From the NCBI GenBank assembly GCA_013821605.1, contig JACDGP010000056.1, forward strand, positions 1 to 33,135: a DNA stretch of 33,135 bases, written 5' to 3'. Positions 1 through 7,871 of the stretch are shown here, piece by piece (position 1 is the stretch's first letter; each line of letters begins with the position of its first letter). The DNA comes from Herpetosiphonaceae bacterium. Lineage in GTDB: Bacteria; Chloroflexota; Chloroflexia; Chloroflexales; Kallotenuaceae. Below the pieces are notes generated by a model, which worked only from the letters and a program-made list of their open reading frames with translations, ran no database searches and was not told the DNA's origin. Made by a program: the position numbers and the translations under genes.

Positions 1-60
1 GTATCACCCTTCTTGCCAGACGCGGCCGTATCCTTTTTTAACCCGAGCCAATAAACGATT

Positions 61-2562
61 ATGATCGAACAAAGAACACTCCAAACCCTGGAGTTTGACC
101 GTATTCGGGAGCGACTTGCTGCACATACAGCCTTCAGTGCCAGTCGTGCGCTTGCTCTTGCGCTGCTACCCGCAGACGACGCGCCGGCGGTACGGCGTGC
201 CCAACGTGCCACCACTGCGGCTCGCCGTTTGTATGATGACCACCCCGAGATCACCATCGGCGGCGCGCGCGATATTCGGACGCAGGTGGAGCTCGCCCAG
301 CGCGGTGGTATGTTGGAACCGGCGGCCTTGATCGAGGTGGGTGCCACCTTGCGTGCGATGCGTGAGCTGCGCTATGCCTTGCTCAAGCTTCCCGAAAGTT
401 ATGCCCCCTTACTCGATCTCGCGAATGTGCTAGTCGATCTGTCGGAGATTGAAGCCATCATCGACCGTACCTTCGATGGGGGCGGCGAGGTGCTTGACAG
501 TGCCTCCCCTGATCTGGGGCGCATCCGTGCGCAAGCCCGTATAGCTCACGCCCGCCTCATGGAGCGCTTACAAAGTATCGTCAACTCGCCAACCTACGCG
601 CCGGTCCTGCAGGAATCGATCATTACCATGCGTGATGGTCGCTATGTCATCCCGATCAAAGCGACTGGCCGCCGTTCGCTACGGGGCATTGTTCACGATC
701 AATCCAACACCGGTGCAACACTGTTCATTGAACCGTTAGCGACCGTCGAACTCAATAATACCTGGCGTGAACTGCAGCTTGCCGAGCAGCAAGAAATCAT
801 TCGCATCTTACAAGTCGTATCTGCCCAGGTCGGCGGCCACGGTTTGCGGATCAGGACGGGCGTTGATGCCTTGGCCCAGATCGATCTCTTGTTTGCCAAA
901 GGCCGCTTTAGTGCCGAGCTTCATTGTGTTGAACCTGAAATTGCGGGCCAGGAGCCGCCCGAATTCTTTCCGACCACCTTCGCCTCACAGCCGGCCGACG
1001 ACGAAGCCGTGCAACGTATTCCGGATGGTGTCGCGCTGCGGCTGGTGCAAGCCCGCCATCCGTTGCTTCAGCAAGCCACCGTCGTGCCGACAAACCTATG
1101 GCTGGGCGGCGGTCCCGATCATGTACGCATTCTGCTGATCACCGGCCCTAACACCGGCGGCAAAACCGTTGCCCTGAAAACAGCCGGTTTGCTATCGGTC
1201 ATGGCCCAGTCCGGCTTACACATCCCTGCCGCCTGGGGCTCGCGGCTGTCCATCTTCGAAGGTATTTTTGCCGATATTGGCGATGAGCAAAGCATCGAGC
1301 AATCCTTATCAACCTTTTCGTCGCATATGACGCACATCATCACCATTCTCGACACGCTGCAACGCGAACGGCTAGGAGCACGCGCCCTGGTCTTGTTCGA
1401 CGAGTTGGGTGCCGGCACCGATCCGACCGAAGGTGCTGCCTTGGCGCGGGCGATCATCGAGCGCCTGCTTGACCTGAACTGTTTAATGATCGGTACGACG
1501 CACTATGCCGAGTTAAAGGCCTACGCCTATACCACGCCTGGTGTCGAAAACGGCTCGGTGGCCTTTGATACCGAAACCTTGCGCCCGACCTACCGGCTGG
1601 AAGTTGGGCTGCCTGGTCGCTCGAATGCGCTCGCGATTGCCTCACGCCTCGGTCTTGAAAGTGGCTTGATCGAGCGTGCTCGCTCCTTCCTGTCAACCGA
1701 AAGCGAAGCGATCGAGGATTTGCTGGCAGGCATCGCCCGTGAGCGCGATGCTGCTGTCACCGAGCGTGCTCGCGCCGCCGAACTCCGCGAAGATACCGAA
1801 AAGATCCGTGACCAACTGCAACATGAGCTTGACCGCTTCGAGCAAGAGCGTGTGGAACGATTGCGCGCTTTTGAAGCACAGTTGGACGGCGAGCTCCGTG
1901 ACGCGCGTCAGGAAGTACGTCGCCTACGCGATGATACTCGTGCAGTGTCGGTAACCCGCGAATGGATGCAACAGGCTGAGGAGCGTCTCAAGGCCGTGGA
2001 CGAACGCGTCGACTCTCGTCGCCAGACACGCCCCACCTCAGTTCCTGCTGTTCAGGCTCCCCGTCCCTTTCAATCCGGTGATCGCGTGCATGTCGCCTCA
2101 GTCAAACTTGATGGTGAGATCTTGGACGTTGACCAGGTGGCCGGCGAGGCCGATGTACAGGTCGGTGGCTTTCGTATGCATGTTGATCTGCGTGAACTGC
2201 GCCGGCTTAAAGGTGGCGATGGCGAGCGCAGCACTGTCGCCACACCGACTCAGCCGCAACGTGCGCCCTCCGCTTCTACCCGCTCTGGCGGGTCAACCTC
2301 CACCCCCGTGCGCGATGTCTCCATGCAGTTAGATTTACGTGGCATGCGCGCCAGCGAAATCGACGCCCTGCTTGATCGCTATTTGAATGATGCCTATCTC
2401 TCGAACCTGGACCAAGTACGGATTGTGCACGGCAAGGGGACCGGCACGCTCCGTAAGATTGTGCGCGATGCGCTTGTTGCCCATCCGCTCGTCGCGTCAT
2501 ACGCTGCCGGAATCGATGGCGAAGGTGGCGATGGTGTAACAACGGCGCGCCTCGTCCGCTAG
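61..2562 (+). CDS. mutS2: Endonuclease MutS2 (DNA mismatch/recombination and ribosome-rescue family)
   Basis: MutS2 proteins are ATPases that bind branched or mispaired DNA, or collided ribosomes in Bacillus, and carry a C-terminal Smr nuclease-type domain. Seen here: an N-terminal start typical of the family (TLQTLEFDRIRERLAAHT), a MutS core and clamp, Walker A GPNTGGKT near residues 362-369, Walker B LVLFDELGAGTDP near 443-455, and a long charged coiled coil at about 550-665. The C-terminal Smr domain has LDLRGMRASE near 758 and VHGKGTGTLR near 789. At 833 residues it is slightly longer than the usual 780-800. It is complete. The ATG is chosen because it gives the conserved family N-terminus, although no strong Shine-Dalgarno precedes it. 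It appears to be transcribed alone, with 262 nt separating it from transaldolase. Confidence 0.96.
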   Translation: MIEQRTLQTLEFDRIRERLAAHTAFSASRALALALLPADDAPAVRRAQRATTAARRLYDDHPEITIGGARDIRTQVELAQRGGMLEPAALIEVGATLRAMRELRYALLKLPESYAPLLDLANVLVDLSEIEAIIDRTFDGGGEVLDSASPDLGRIRAQARIAHARLMERLQSIVNSPTYAPVLQESIITMRDGRYVIPIKATGRRSLRGIVHDQSNTGATLFIEPLATVELNNTWRELQLAEQQEIIRILQVVSAQVGGHGLRIRTGVDALAQIDLLFAKGRFSAELHCVEPEIAGQEPPEFFPTTFASQPADDEAVQRIPDGVALRLVQARHPLLQQATVVPTNLWLGGGPDHVRILLITGPNTGGKTVALKTAGLLSVMAQSGLHIPAAWGSRLSIFEGIFADIGDEQSIEQSLSTFSSHMTHIITILDTLQRERLGARALVLFDELGAGTDPTEGAALARAIIERLLDLNCLMIGTTHYAELKAYAYTTPGVENGSVAFDTETLRPTYRLEVGLPGRSNALAIASRLGLESGLIERARSFLSTESEAIEDLLAGIARERDAAVTERARAAELREDTEKIRDQLQHELDRFEQERVERLRAFEAQLDGELRDARQEVRRLRDDTRAVSVTREWMQQAEERLKAVDERVDSRRQTRPTSVPAVQAPRPFQSGDRVHVASVKLDGEILDVDQVAGEADVQVGGFRMHVDLRELRRLKGGDGERSTVATPTQPQRAPSASTRSGGSTSTPVRDVSMQLDLRGMRASEIDALLDRYLNDAYLSNLDQVRIVHGKGTGTLRKIVRDALVAHPLVASYAAGIDGEGGDGVTTARLVR

Positions 2563-2666
2563 CCATCTATACCGGCTACATTGTTCGTCTGCCTTTGAGT
2601 CAATCACACGGCTCAAGGGTCTCTTATTCTAAAAAAGTGCCGTGGTGGGATACTTCTTGCTAAGCC

Positions 2667-2672
2667 TATAAT
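2667..2672 (+). promoter_or_regulatory. Possible -10 element upstream of transaldolase
   Basis: A perfect TATAAT lies in the 262-nt gap between mutS2 and the transaldolase gene, about 150 nt before the start codon. I see no good -35 hexamer at 16-18 nt spacing, so it is only a candidate. If real, it gives a long 5' leader that contains the palindrome at 2702-2723. The rest of this gap shows nothing that I recognise. Confidence 0.3.
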
Positions 2673-2701
2673 GTTGGCTTCGTTCGGAGTACGGCATGCA
2701 G

Positions 2702-2723
2702 CCCTGCTACAAATTGTACAGGG
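2702..2723. promoter_or_regulatory. Palindrome in the transaldolase leader
   Basis: CCCTG-C-TACAA-A-TTGTA-CAGGG is an inverted repeat. The arms CCCTG/CAGGG and TACAA/TTGTA are perfect, with one unpaired C on the left side. It lies about 100 nt before the transaldolase start and about 30 nt after the possible -10. This fits a repressor operator, or a small leader hairpin if transcribed. The binding protein is unknown. Confidence 0.35.
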
Positions 2724-2824
2724 ACGCTGACCACGATGGTAATGACGAGCCATTTTACACTTGAGGCCCGTGGTATTGTTTACATAGGCAGGTGCATGCC
2801 TGCCAAAGAATGAAGGAGCTGACT

Positions 2825-3994
2825 ATGGCAACGCCGCTAAGTACACCGCATCCGCAGCGCGTCAAGAATCACTTGGAAGAGTTGCACGACTATGGTCAAA
2901 GCGTTTGGTATGACAACATTAGTCGCGATTTGATCAAGCAAGGTGGCTTGCAAAAGCTGATCGATGAGTCAGGCGTGCGGGGCGTTACCTCGAATCCGAC
3001 CATCTTTGCCAAGGCGACCGCCGAAAGCAAGATGTACGATGATGAAATTCGCGAAGGCATCGATAAGGGCCTCGACGCCGAGCAAATTTTCGAAAATCTG
3101 GCTGTCGCCGATATTGGCGCTGCCGCCGACATTTTTCGGCCGCTCTACGACCAAAGCAAGGGTATCGATGGCTATGTCAGCATCGAAGTCTCACCCACGC
3201 TGGCCCATAATACCGAGACCACGGAGACGGTTGCCCGGCGGCTCTGGACGGAGATCAATCGTCCTAACGTCATGATCAAAGTACCGGCGACCCCCGAAGG
3301 TCTCCCTGCGATCACGACGTTGATCGGTGAAGGCATTAATGTTAACGTCACGCTGATCTTTGGCTTGGAACGCTACAAGCAGGTCATCGACGCCTATCTT
3401 GCCGGTCTCGACCGTCTCATTGCCGCCGGGCGCCCGCTTGACAAGGTAGCCTCAGTTGCCAGCTTCTTTGTAAGCCGCGTTGATACGCTGGTCGATAAAG
3501 AGTTAGATGCCAAAATCAAAGCAACAAGTGGGGCTGAGGCGGAGCATCTCAAGAGCTTGCTTGGTAAAGCGGCAATAGCGAATGCGAAGCTAGCCTACGA
3601 ATTGTTCCTCCAGATCTTCCACGGTAAACGGTTCGAGACCTATCGAGCGCACCAGGCCCAGGTTCAGCGTCCCTTGTGGGCCAGCACCAGCACCAAGAAT
3701 CCAAATTACCGTGACGTGATCTATGTCGAACAGTTGGTTGGCATGGAAACGGTTGACACAATGCCGCCCGCGACCATTGTTGCATTCGGTGAACATGGTG
3801 AGGTCTGTGAAACCGTTACCCAGAACGTGAAACAGGCCCATGATGCGTTCCAGCAACTAGCTGAGGTCGGCATCCACATGGATCGGGTGGGGCAACAGCT
3901 GGAAGACGAGGGTGTAACGTCGTTCGGAAACTCATTCAAGGAGCTACTGCAAACGATCGACGGGAAGCGTCAAGTCGTAGCAGCGGCTAGCTAA
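2825..3994 (+). CDS. tal: Transaldolase
   Basis: Transaldolase moves a dihydroxyacetone unit between sedoheptulose 7-phosphate and glyceraldehyde 3-phosphate, in the non-oxidative pentose phosphate pathway in the cytoplasm. The 389-residue protein shows the family motif GVTSNPTIF, the ISVE-like strand YVSIEVSP, and the Schiff-base lysine in IKVPATPEG (Lys152). Its length fits the longer ~370-residue transaldolase subgroup rather than the ~220-residue one. The ATG at 2825 has AAGGAG at 2813-2818, six bases upstream. An in-frame GTG at 2792 would add 11 residues but lacks such a site. The gene looks monocistronic, with a hairpin following. Its product or substrate, sedoheptulose 7-phosphate, is also the substrate of GmhA encoded at 25860. 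Confidence 0.96.
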   Translation: MATPLSTPHPQRVKNHLEELHDYGQSVWYDNISRDLIKQGGLQKLIDESGVRGVTSNPTIFAKATAESKMYDDEIREGIDKGLDAEQIFENLAVADIGAAADIFRPLYDQSKGIDGYVSIEVSPTLAHNTETTETVARRLWTEINRPNVMIKVPATPEGLPAITTLIGEGINVNVTLIFGLERYKQVIDAYLAGLDRLIAAGRPLDKVASVASFFVSRVDTLVDKELDAKIKATSGAEAEHLKSLLGKAAIANAKLAYELFLQIFHGKRFETYRAHQAQVQRPLWASTSTKNPNYRDVIYVEQLVGMETVDTMPPATIVAFGEHGEVCETVTQNVKQAHDAFQQLAEVGIHMDRVGQQLEDEGVTSFGNSFKELLQTIDGKRQVVAAAS

Positions 3995-4027
3995 GTCTCA
4001 GGACTACATCTCTGGTCCTACTCCCAC

Positions 4028-4072
4028 GAAGGCCTCAACTCCCATCTGATCGACGGAGGAGTCGAGGCCTTC
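4028..4072 (+). terminator. Long stem-loop after transaldolase
   Basis: GAAGGCCTCAACTCC (4028-4042) and GGAGTCGAGGCCTTC (4058-4072) form a 15-bp stem with one mismatch and a 15-nt loop. It starts 33 nt after the transaldolase stop. There is no T-run after it, so it is either a terminator of the non-canonical type or an mRNA 3'-end stabiliser. Confidence 0.55.
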
Positions 4073-4117
4073 ACTAACTAGTACCTTTCGACCATAGCCT
4101 GGAAAGGAGACGAAAAT

Positions 4118-4435
4118 GTGATGGGCCAAACACAGATTAATCCGCGCTTGCTCATGGTCGCCGCAGCTGCGGCTCTGGTTGTGGCGCTACTTACGCTCAC
4201 CACCCACTCCTTAGTTGTAAGTGCTATGAGCTGGCTGGCCTTTGAAATCCTCGCAATTTTGAGCGTGATTTTCTTGACAACTCCCGGCAGTGTTGCGTCG
4301 CCCACCCCCGAAAATGCTGTTGCTCCTACAGCCGTGCGTAACATCATTGCGAAGATTTATGATAGTCCGGCAGACACGGTCACTCCTTCCGTGGTGGAGA
4401 CTATCATCCCCGATAATGTTGAAGAGCATCTGTGA
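4118..4435 (+). CDS. Small two-helix membrane protein, function unknown
   Basis: I do not recognise a family. The protein is 104-105 residues. Two hydrophobic stretches at about residues 11-29 and 32-54 should span the membrane. They are followed by a soluble tail rich in Pro, Thr, Val and acidic residues. A purine-rich AAAGGAGA at 4103-4110 precedes the start. Two in-frame starts compete: GTG at 4118 (about 8 nt from the site) and ATG at 4121. A third ATG at 4116, in another frame, is immediately followed by TGA. The gene ends three bases before the lipoprotein gene at 4439, so the two are probably co-transcribed and coupled. That suggests an envelope role, but nothing more specific can be said. 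Confidence 0.65.
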   Translation: MMGQTQINPRLLMVAAAAALVVALLTLTTHSLVVSAMSWLAFEILAILSVIFLTTPGSVASPTPENAVAPTAVRNIIAKIYDSPADTVTPSVVETIIPDNVEEHL

Positions 4436-4438
4436 ATC

Positions 4439-5770
4439 ATGGGAACGTTCATGCGACAGAAATCCAATGCTACACGGCCTCGGTTACTCTTGTCACTTGC
4501 GGCAATCATCCTCGTCGGCTGTGTGTCTACCGCGACCACCAATCAGGGTAATGGCTCCTTTAACCAGGGCAACAGTTCACAGAACAATGGTGGCTCAGCT
4601 AGCCAACTGCCGCCGACCAATGCTCAACCCCCTTCGTCCGGCAATGCCGTGCAGAGTGGCAATAATGGCCAGCTTCCCACACTCCAGACGAAGCCACAAC
4701 CGGTCTCCGTAAACTTCGAGGGTTGTCCGGCCGGAGGTGACGGTGGAGATCATCAGTTAAATATGCTCAAGAATCGCACAGATAGTGTGCCCTGGTACCC
4801 CGTCTCGGTCGCCAGCATCCTGAACTTGAAGTGGCCGCCAAGCATTCAACAGCGCCAACGCCAAACCTGGAGCCAGTCCGACGCCGCCGTAATCGCGCGC
4901 TATGAAGGCACGCCAATCCAGATCGAAGGGTACCTGGCGGGTGCGAAACAACAAGGTCCCGAGTCAACGAACTGCCACGCGGTCGATCAGGTCGATAACC
5001 ATATCTGGGTCGTCGATGACCTCAGTAAAGATCGAACACAATCCATCGTGGTCGAAGTCACGCCGCGCACCCGTGCACTGCACCCCGGCTGGGCCTTTAG
5101 CCGTATCTCACCCCTAGTCGATCATCGCACCAAGGTGCGAATCAGCGGCTGGCTATTGATGGATCAAGAGCATCCCGATCAGATCGGCAAGACGCGCGGT
5201 ACCATCTGGGAGATTCACCCTGTTGTCGCCTTTGACGTTTTGCAAGGCAATCGTTGGGTGTCTCTTGATACCGGTAATGCCGTCCCTCAGTCTAGCGGCC
5301 CTCAAGCCCTTGTCCCCACCGACGATCCGAGCCTACCAGCCCCCATTGTCGATCCGAAAGATCAGGAGGCCAATCAAGCTACGCCTATTCCATCCCATAC
5401 GAGTGGCACTGCTGGCGAACAACCTTTGCACATCGGCCCACTCGCCATCGTCGACATCTTCTACCGTGGTGCAAACAAACCCAATGAGTCAGACGAGTAT
5501 GTCGAGATCGAAAACACCGGCAACAGTCCGGTGAACATGAGCGGGTGGTCGCTGCATGATGTCTACAGCAGTGATGCTTTCACCTGGAACAACTTTACCC
5601 TGCAGCCCCAAAAGCGGATCCGGGTATATAGCAATGAGCAACATCCGGAAACCGGTGGTTTTTCATTCAATTCATCTCGTGCCATCTGGAACAACGCGGG
5701 CGATGCTGCCGAATTGGTTGATGCTAACGGGGTCATTGTTGCGGTCTATGGCTATGGCAATAAGCGCTAG
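4439..5770 (+). CDS. Lipoprotein with C-terminal lamin-tail domain
   Basis: This is a predicted exported lipoprotein of 443 residues. A positively charged start is followed by a hydrophobic stretch and lipobox LVGC (Cys28). A low-complexity Asn/Gln/Ser/Gly/Pro linker runs to about residue 85. The middle part, about 115-285, has OB-fold-like character with GYLAGAKQQGPESTNCH and TRGTIWEIHPVVAFD, a pattern I associate with uncharacterised surface proteins. After a second Pro-rich linker, residues ~328-443 form a lamin-tail (LTD) domain: IVDIFYRG, DEYVEIENTG, MSGWSLHD, and a C-terminal AELVDANGVIVAVYGYG. LTD domains are immunoglobulin-like folds, often found in secreted proteins and nucleases. 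No catalytic motif is visible. The start could also be the ATG at 4451, and both keep the signal peptide. Confidence 0.8.
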   Translation: MGTFMRQKSNATRPRLLLSLAAIILVGCVSTATTNQGNGSFNQGNSSQNNGGSASQLPPTNAQPPSSGNAVQSGNNGQLPTLQTKPQPVSVNFEGCPAGGDGGDHQLNMLKNRTDSVPWYPVSVASILNLKWPPSIQQRQRQTWSQSDAAVIARYEGTPIQIEGYLAGAKQQGPESTNCHAVDQVDNHIWVVDDLSKDRTQSIVVEVTPRTRALHPGWAFSRISPLVDHRTKVRISGWLLMDQEHPDQIGKTRGTIWEIHPVVAFDVLQGNRWVSLDTGNAVPQSSGPQALVPTDDPSLPAPIVDPKDQEANQATPIPSHTSGTAGEQPLHIGPLAIVDIFYRGANKPNESDEYVEIENTGNSPVNMSGWSLHDVYSSDAFTWNNFTLQPQKRIRVYSNEQHPETGGFSFNSSRAIWNNAGDAAELVDANGVIVAVYGYGNKR

Positions 5771-5782
5771 GAGTGACAAGCT

Positions 5783-6160
5783 ATGAAAAAAGGCATTACA
5801 TTGGCCCTGGAAGTGTATCTTGAGGGTGAGCAAGATCCGGCTGCCGATTTCGCGGCCCTAGCCACGCAAACCATACGTAGCCAGTTAGACGCTGCCTTCC
5901 GTAGCCAGCCGCAAGGCTTGACGCTGCAGATCAGAAAGCTACAAGAGCAAGACGACAGTGACGATAGCAATGTTGTCCTACCACCGCCCCTCACGCCTCC
6001 TGCTACATCGCCAAGCGTCGCGCCTTCTCCAGCGGTAGCTGCTCCAACGACCTCTCGACCGACGTGGAGGGCACGTATCTTTCCTCATCCTGCCTCTCAT
6101 AGCGCTGGTACGCCAACGAACCCGGATGGCAACCCCAAGCCGGACTCACCGTACAAATAA
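5783..6160 (+). CDS. Short protein with Pro-rich tail, function unknown
   Basis: I recognise no family. Residues 1-60 look folded and helical, with ALEVYLEGEQDPAADFAALA and LTLQIRKLQEQDD. From about residue 65 to the end (125) it is a disordered Pro/Ser/Thr/Ala-rich tail. The Shine-Dalgarno AGGAG at 5769-5773 overlaps the TAG stop of the lipoprotein gene, and the start is 9 nt later. Translation is therefore likely coupled, and the gene is the last of the 4118-6160 unit. It ends 11 nt from the convergent methyltransferase gene. Confidence 0.65.
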   Translation: MKKGITLALEVYLEGEQDPAADFAALATQTIRSQLDAAFRSQPQGLTLQIRKLQEQDDSDDSNVVLPPPLTPPATSPSVAPSPAVAAPTTSRPTWRARIFPHPASHSAGTPTNPDGNPKPDSPYK

Positions 6161-6171
6161 AGCGTACGGCT

Positions 6172-7266
6172 CTAGCCTTTGCGTCGTAACAGGTAGATGC
6201 GGGGTCGGATATGACCCCCGCCAAAGGGCAATTTGATCGGCAGAACGGTGTCCAACGTCCAGTCGGCTGCCGCATCGGCCACCAGATGCTCCCAGCGCCG
6301 AATATCGGCTGTGATCGCGACAAAAAGCGCGCCCCCAATGGCAACTCGTGCTCCTTCACGCAGCACATCCCGGTACAGCCGGTCATTTTCGCTCGTGGAG
6401 CCGACAAGTTGCCCGAAGGGGAGATCTGCCAGCAACACATCCACACAGGCGGGCGGCATCGGCAGGTTGGCTACGTCCCAGTCCACAAGGCTGATCATGC
6501 TATGCCCGCTTGCGCGCACATTCTCCTCTCCACACCGCAAGGCCTCCTGATCAGGCTCACATCCTAAGGCAATGCGGGCAGCTCCTGCTTGTAGCCGCTC
6601 GACCAGCAGTGTCGCAGAGCCACTACCAATATTAAGCACAGCATCATCGGAGTTCGGCTGCGTCAAACGCACCATGGCCTGAGCTATTGATGCATTCAGT
6701 GCCCCCGGTAGGTTGCACACCCGCCAGCGCCTGACCGACAAGGGCCGGGGCGACAACCGTATCAGCACCTCCCAGCCCGGGCTGCCATCGAGTGGGCGGC
6801 GCAGGCGGATCAGCAGGTCGCCTTCGCTGGCTACAAAGGCAAGACCCGTGCTCTCGACAATCCGTTCCCGCAGGCGCTGCATCACCGTGGAGGCTTCGCC
6901 GGCCGCGCTGATCCGGAAGCTTTGAAAGGCGTTCGCCGGGTGGAGTTCGCGTACGACCTCGATCATACTCAACAGAATCGCGAATTCAGTGTTGCCCAGC
7001 AGAGCCAGCGGTCGTGGGATCGGAAAATGGCGCAGACCATAAATCGCCAGCACCGTTTCGAGATCGAGCAATGCCGTGAGGTCGCCATCATAGGCAAACG
7101 GCACAAGCCCTTCTTTGTAGCCCTGTTCAACGACAACCCGTTGGCGAAAGCGCTGGCGTAACTCGGCGGCGGCGAAGCCTTCGAGCCCGGGAATAATCTC
7201 AGCTTCGCACGTAATATACCCCTGACTAGCGGGTTGTGCGACTGCACCTTTATGGTGTTGCTTCAT
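6172..7266 (-). CDS. THUMP-type RNA (guanine-N2) methyltransferase-like protein
   Basis: This appears to be a SAM-dependent RNA methyltransferase of the THUMP/UPF0020 group, related to RlmL and Trm14, that modifies rRNA or tRNA in the cytoplasm. The N-terminal ~170 residues look like a ferredoxin-like plus THUMP region (CEAEIIPGLEGFAAAEL at the start). The linker SVRRWRVCNLPGALNASIAQAM (around 177-198) is typical of the group. Motif I is VLNIGSGSATL (210-220), and the catalytic motif IV is DLPFG (281-285). Residue positions were counted from the ATG at 7266. The start overlaps the previous gene's stop by four bases (ATGA), with CAGGG upstream. It is the last gene of the 9777-6172 unit. The exact target nucleotide cannot be told. 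Confidence 0.82.
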   Translation of the reverse strand: MKQHHKGAVAQPASQGYITCEAEIIPGLEGFAAAELRQRFRQRVVVEQGYKEGLVPFAYDGDLTALLDLETVLAIYGLRHFPIPRPLALLGNTEFAILLSMIEVVRELHPANAFQSFRISAAGEASTVMQRLRERIVESTGLAFVASEGDLLIRLRRPLDGSPGWEVLIRLSPRPLSVRRWRVCNLPGALNASIAQAMVRLTQPNSDDAVLNIGSGSATLLVERLQAGAARIALGCEPDQEALRCGEENVRASGHSMISLVDWDVANLPMPPACVDVLLADLPFGQLVGSTSENDRLYRDVLREGARVAIGGALFVAITADIRRWEHLVADAAADWTLDTVLPIKLPFGGGHIRPRIYLLRRKG

Positions 7267-7841
7267 TGCCCTGAGCGCTTGACCAAGCCCCCTTTACGCT
7301 TAACCGCGCGGGCTTCAACTTGGACGACCCGATTTTGGCCGCTCGTCGCTACCGTTTGCATCCCCGTAACCAGCGTTCGGAGCAGACCGAGGTAACGGTC
7401 GAATTCATGGTACTGGTCGCCGGCGATTAATAGTCCCCCGGTTGGCTTTAATTGTTGCAGCGCGACCGTTAGAATCTGCTCGACATAAGCAACCCCTAGA
7501 TGGTAAGGTACAACTGAGGTAATCAGATCGAATCGTACCAGTGGGTCGATTTCGGCCCATTCATTCGCCACTATGACCTGCTCAAAGGCTGCCAAAGCTG
7601 CCTGAGTAGCTACTAACTCATCATAACTGTAGACCAGCGCCGTGATACTGCCGCTGGGAACGCGTGGTGCAAGATTCGTTACCAGAGGAATAACCCCCGG
7701 ATTACCTAAATGCAAAATGTGATCGGCTGGACGTGGACGAAGCTGGCCAAGCAACAACTGTGCTAGCTCAGCACCGTAGGTATCAATCTGGTCGCTACGA
7801 CGGTCTTCGCGACCGGCGCGCCCTCGCAAGACTTTTGGCAT
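7263..7841 (-). CDS. RsmC/D-like class I methyltransferase domain protein, possibly degenerate
   Basis: A 192-residue Rossmann methyltransferase-like protein. The stretch RFDLITSVVPYHLGVAYVEQ (103-122) and the following LKPTGGLLIAG (131-141) match the layout of RsmC-type 'small' methyltransferases. In those enzymes the motif is normally NPPFH. Here it reads SVVPYH, and motif I (ILHLGNPGV, 42-50) lacks the usual G-x-G spacing. It may therefore be a partner or regulatory subunit rather than an active enzyme; this is inference. GGAG lies five bases before the ATG. The stop overlaps the start of the THUMP methyltransferase gene by 4 nt, suggesting the two proteins act together. Confidence 0.68.
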   Translation of the reverse strand: MPKVLRGRAGREDRRSDQIDTYGAELAQLLLGQLRPRPADHILHLGNPGVIPLVTNLAPRVPSGSITALVYSYDELVATQAALAAFEQVIVANEWAEIDPLVRFDLITSVVPYHLGVAYVEQILTVALQQLKPTGGLLIAGDQYHEFDRYLGLLRTLVTGMQTVATSGQNRVVQVEARAVKRKGGLVKRSGQ

Positions 7842-7871
7842 AGGTGCTCCACGTGTGCCTGGCCGAGCTGC

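Noticed and set aside
1-60. Possible end of an upstream gene or mutS2 promoter
   Set aside because: Only 60 bases are available and no clear promoter, stop-coupled frame or RNA feature can be supported.
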